Of a stretch of DNA of 64,000 nucleotides, positions 61,601 to 64,000 are shown in pieces. The position numbers were made by a program, and so were the translations under genes. The stretch is from Cafeteria roenbergensis. Lineage: Eukaryota; Sar; Bigyra; Bicosoecida; Cafeteriaceae. The notes beneath the pieces are model-generated. The model did no database searches. It was given only the letters and a program-made list of their open reading frames with translations, and was not told where the DNA came from. Numbering within the stretch: the stretch's first letter is position 1; every line of letters starts with the position of its first letter. The stretch spans positions 124,001 through 188,000 of the forward strand of contig VLTN01000056.1 of assembly GCA_008330645.1 (NCBI GenBank). The letters are read 5' to 3'.

Positions 61601-63299
61601 CAGCTCGCTCCGAGACGCTGCGGCTGCGCTCTCCAGCTGCGCGCGCTGCCTGTCGTCGGCGACAAAGGGAGACGGCCCTCTCCCGATTGAGGGATCCTCC
61701 AGCAGGGCTGGGCGGCTGCTTCCCGCGCGGCCGGCGGCTCGAATGGCAGTGGCCGGGTTCTCCGTTGGCGCCGCCGGGATGAGTCTCGTGGCGGCGTCTG
61801 CCATCACTTGCGCAGCCACTTGTGCCGCCTTGCGCGAAGTGCAGAAGATGAGCGTGGGCCTGCCGTCGGAAAAGCGCGAAACGACGCCAGGCAGCCGCCG
61901 GAACAGGCTTTCCGAAAAGAGAAACTCGTTCTTGCCGTCAAAGTACGCAAGCACGTGCTTTTCCAGGGGCACCGGCCGAAACTCTTCCCCGAAAACATGC
62001 TGCGGGTTTGTCACCGGCGCAAGCGAGAACCGCAACGGCAATGCTGTCATTGCGCCAAGGGCAATGCTGGCATCCACCAATACTCTCGCTCGGCCGTCCC
62101 CGCCCCGCTCTCTCACCATGTCCCCGGGCGCGACCCTCAACCAGCGCGCCACGTCCGTTGCGTTGCGAAGCGTCGCCGCCAGCGCCACAAACCTCAGGGC
62201 AGTTGCGGGCATACGCTTGGCCTTGACCTGCTCGCTTTCCGAAATCGTCTTCTGCGGCGGTGCGAGGCCCCACACAGCGTCGCCGAAGAGTTGCGGCAGC
62301 AGTGCAACACTTCACGAAGGGAAATCGGTGTGGCCCGCTGCGCACCTCGTGCTGCCAATACAGTCTCACCATGCGTGCCACAATGGCCTCGAGCGCTGCT
62401 CCGCGGGAGGTCCCCACGTGGTGCACCTCGTCCAGGATCACGAGCGACACTCCTCCAGTGAGGCCGACGTTGTCACGCCACCGGCGACTCAGAGCGTCCC
62501 ACTTCTCGGGCGTGGAGCAAATGACGTCTGCTGCCATGAGGGACGAAGTGGCGGCGTCCCCTCCGCCGAGGCCTCCTGGGGAGAGACCGTCGCCCGCAAG
62601 CGCCTCGACCCGAATGCCGAGCGGCCCGAACCGAGCTCGCCAGTCATGCGCCTTTTCTTGGCACAGCGCTGCCATCGGCGCCAGGTACAGGACCTTGCCC
62701 GGGAGCATAGACGAGACGTCGGGCATGCCTGCCCTGGGAGCTGCACCTGGACAGTGGGTTTGCTGCATCTGAGCGGCCAAGGCCGGGCTGAGCGCCGTGA
62801 GCCTTTGCTGCATTGCCCCGACGATGGCGAGCTCGGCAACGACGGTCTTGCCAGTGCCAGTTGGTGCCACCACTAGCAGGTTCCGGCGGGACAGGAACGC
62901 AGACTCGAACACAGCCGACTGCACGGCGTTGAGCCGCTGCCATGGCCACAGGCCGAGGAACATTGGCTCGACAAAGGCGCTGAGCAGCGCTCCGCCGCCC
63001 GGCGCTCGCGCGGCCTGGCTGGCAGCGCTTCCCGGGTCGCGCCTGGGCGTCCCGGCGGTCGCGGCAGCAGCCTGGGAGCACGACACAGGCTGCGCCTCCG
63101 GGCTGCACGTTGGCAGCCCCGATGCGCTGCAGGGCGCCGTGGCCGGAGGAGCGCCGCCCGGCATCTCGTCGCCGCCCGCCGTGCCTCGGCGGCAAGCCTC
63201 GCCGACAGGCACTGGGTCGGCGGCGAATGGGTCGTCCGCGCCAAAGATGGCCTCGAGGGCGTCCTCCTCGGCCAGGCCCGTGGCGGCTTGGAGCTCCAT
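58646..63299 (-). CDS. HFM1: Meiotic DNA helicase MER3/HFM1-like
   Basis: MER3/HFM1 is a Ski2-type 3'-5' helicase that promotes meiotic crossovers. Two exons, 63299-62346 and 62251-58646, join in phase 0 to give about 1,519 residues. Motifs: LLVVAPTGTGKTVVAELAI (Walker A at about 148), VLYLAPMAALCQEK, DVICSTPEKWDALSRRW, VILDEVHHVGTSRGAALEAI (DEVH box at about 290), RFVALAATLRNATDVARWL (motif III), TLIFCTSRKAAQV, TTTTLALGVNLPAHLVVV (motif V) and IQMIGRAGRPGLDSRGVG (motif VI at about 613). A winged-helix region and a Sec63-type domain follow, then a C2-like segment ending near GLDWYSQLDMR and a disordered tail. POLQ- or ASCC3-type relatives are less likely because there is one helicase cassette followed by one Sec63 unit and no polymerase. 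Confidence 0.87.
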
Positions 63300-63471
63300 T
63301 GCCCGAGCGTTTCGTGGTGCGGGCAGTTGCCCGCCGGCCGCGCATTGGCCGATCGCGAGTTGCACTCGCAGCCGCTCTGCCAGGCCACAACGACTGGCGG
63401 CGGCAGGCTACTGGCGGAGCGGGGGCGCTACAGGCCACCGGGGAGGCAGGCGCTGGGGTCCCGGGCGAAGA
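63300..63471. promoter_or_regulatory. Divergent spacer between MER3-like and LRRC74-like genes
   Basis: A 172-base spacer between divergent ATGs, the shortest in the window, so both genes must share promoter sequence. Confidence 0.5.
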
Positions 63472-64000
63472 ATGCCCCCCAAGAAGGACGCCAAGAAGAA
63501 GGCGGGGGCTGAGGACGAGAGTGAGAGGCCGCCGGGTGCGCCTGCTCGCGCCGCTGCCCGTTGTTGCTGGCGCGCGACCACCCCGCCGCCAGTGCCGAGT
63601 GTGACCGCCCCGCCCGCTTGCAGTCAACTACACGGATGTGGTTCTCAAGAACTACAGGAAGGCTTGCACGTGAGCCCCGTCCCGTCCAGTGCGTTCGTGT
63701 CCGGCCTTGCTGCTGCGCCTGCCAAGCCACTGCCAAGCTGCCCGGCTGCCTGGGCGCTGGCACCGCGCCTCCGCAGCTCGATCGGGCTCACGCCTCACGA
63801 GGACTTGATGACAGCCCTGGTTCCGGAGGAGGATGACGGGACAGGCATCGGAAACGTGAGCGTGATCCCGACCAGTCGAGCACGTGCCGCGCCCAGCCCC
63901 GCAGGCGTCAACCCAGTGGCCCACCGTTGCCTGTGCTCCGGCTCCCCGCCTCTCAGTTGTGCTTTGACAAGGACCTCGGCCCCGGAGGCATCCGGGCCTT
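63472..64000 (+). CDS. Leucine-rich repeat protein, LRRC74-like, cut by the right window edge
   Basis: Four short exons are read: 63472-63520, 63624-63669, 63777-63855 and 63957 onward, with phase kept and GTGAGN donors. The start is lysine-rich (MPPKKDAKKKAGAEDE). Then comes YTDVVLKNYRKACTSIGLTP, followed by HEDLMTALVPEE and the first repeat LCFDKDLGPGGIRA. This order, a short helical lead-in and then a ribonuclease-inhibitor-type repeat of the L-G-P-x-G-x-x-A form, resembles LRRC74 and related ciliary or signalling LRR proteins. Only about 72 residues are in the window, so the assignment is tentative. Confidence 0.6.
   Translation, partial: MPPKKDAKKKAGAEDESERPPGAPARAAARCCWRATTPPPVPSVTAPPACSQLHGCGSQELQEGLHVSPVPSSAFVSGLAAAPAKPLPSCPAAWALAPRLRSSIGLTPHEDLMTALVPEEDDGTGIGNVSVIPTSRARAAPSPAGVNPVAHRCLCSGSPPLSCALTRTSAPEASGP

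Noticed and set aside
1-64000. Bacterial contig, CRISPR array, mobile element, virus-derived element, tRNA or rRNA genes
   Set aside because: Spliceosomal introns and eukaryotic-only genes exclude bacteria. I found no transposase, reverse transcriptase, capsid-like frame, spacer-repeat array, or tRNA/rRNA signature by eye; a covariance search could still find a small RNA.

Overview
This is a very GC-rich (about 70%) nuclear window from a eukaryote, most likely a unicellular alga or other flagellated protist. Introns are short (roughly 100-380 bases), usually begin GTGAGN and end in GCAG, and several genes have only one or two exons. Gene content is eukaryotic: a ribosome biogenesis factor, SIN3, a GPN-loop GTPase, a mitochondrial transhydrogenase with a presequence, a mitochondrial carrier, a meiotic helicase and at least one ciliary-type protein. 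I see no plastid-specific gene, so photosynthesis cannot be judged. The lineage is not fixed by the sequence; the frequent chlorophyte polyadenylation word TGTAA is not evident after the stops I inspected.

Layout: TSR1 (minus, cut by the left edge) and the overlapping MOCS2A/MOCS2B pair (plus) diverge at 2880-3096. A minisatellite follows, then three minus-strand genes: an STPG/SHIPPO-type protein, formylglycine-generating enzyme with a C-terminal ADEL, and SIN3. On the plus strand come an EF-hand membrane protein, an unrecognised protein and a five-exon SPX-cytidylyltransferase fusion. A long disordered protein (minus) diverges from a mitochondrial carrier (plus). Positions 29987-41965 hold one very large minus-strand gene of about 3,910 codons, probably a Nup133-like nucleoporin, densely strewn with a short DNA word (GGCAGAG/CTCTGCC). 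Then follow transhydrogenase NNT and a SET-domain protein (minus), a large WD-like protein with a C-terminal zinc site (plus), GPN3 (minus), an unrecognised protein (plus), the MER3/HFM1 helicase (minus) and the start of an LRRC74-like leucine-rich repeat protein (plus, cut by the right edge).

Genes are packed tightly. Several pairs share short divergent spacers (172-520 bases), and one convergent pair is separated by only 27 bases. The most noteworthy items are the SPX-cytidylyltransferase fusion with an 11-base microexon, the MOCS2 overlap in which the second ATG of the message is the second start, the iterated DNA word in the giant gene, the ADEL-tailed formylglycine-generating enzyme, and the STIM-like layout of the EF-hand protein. 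All exon boundaries were placed by eye from reading-frame continuity, splice consensus and family similarity.
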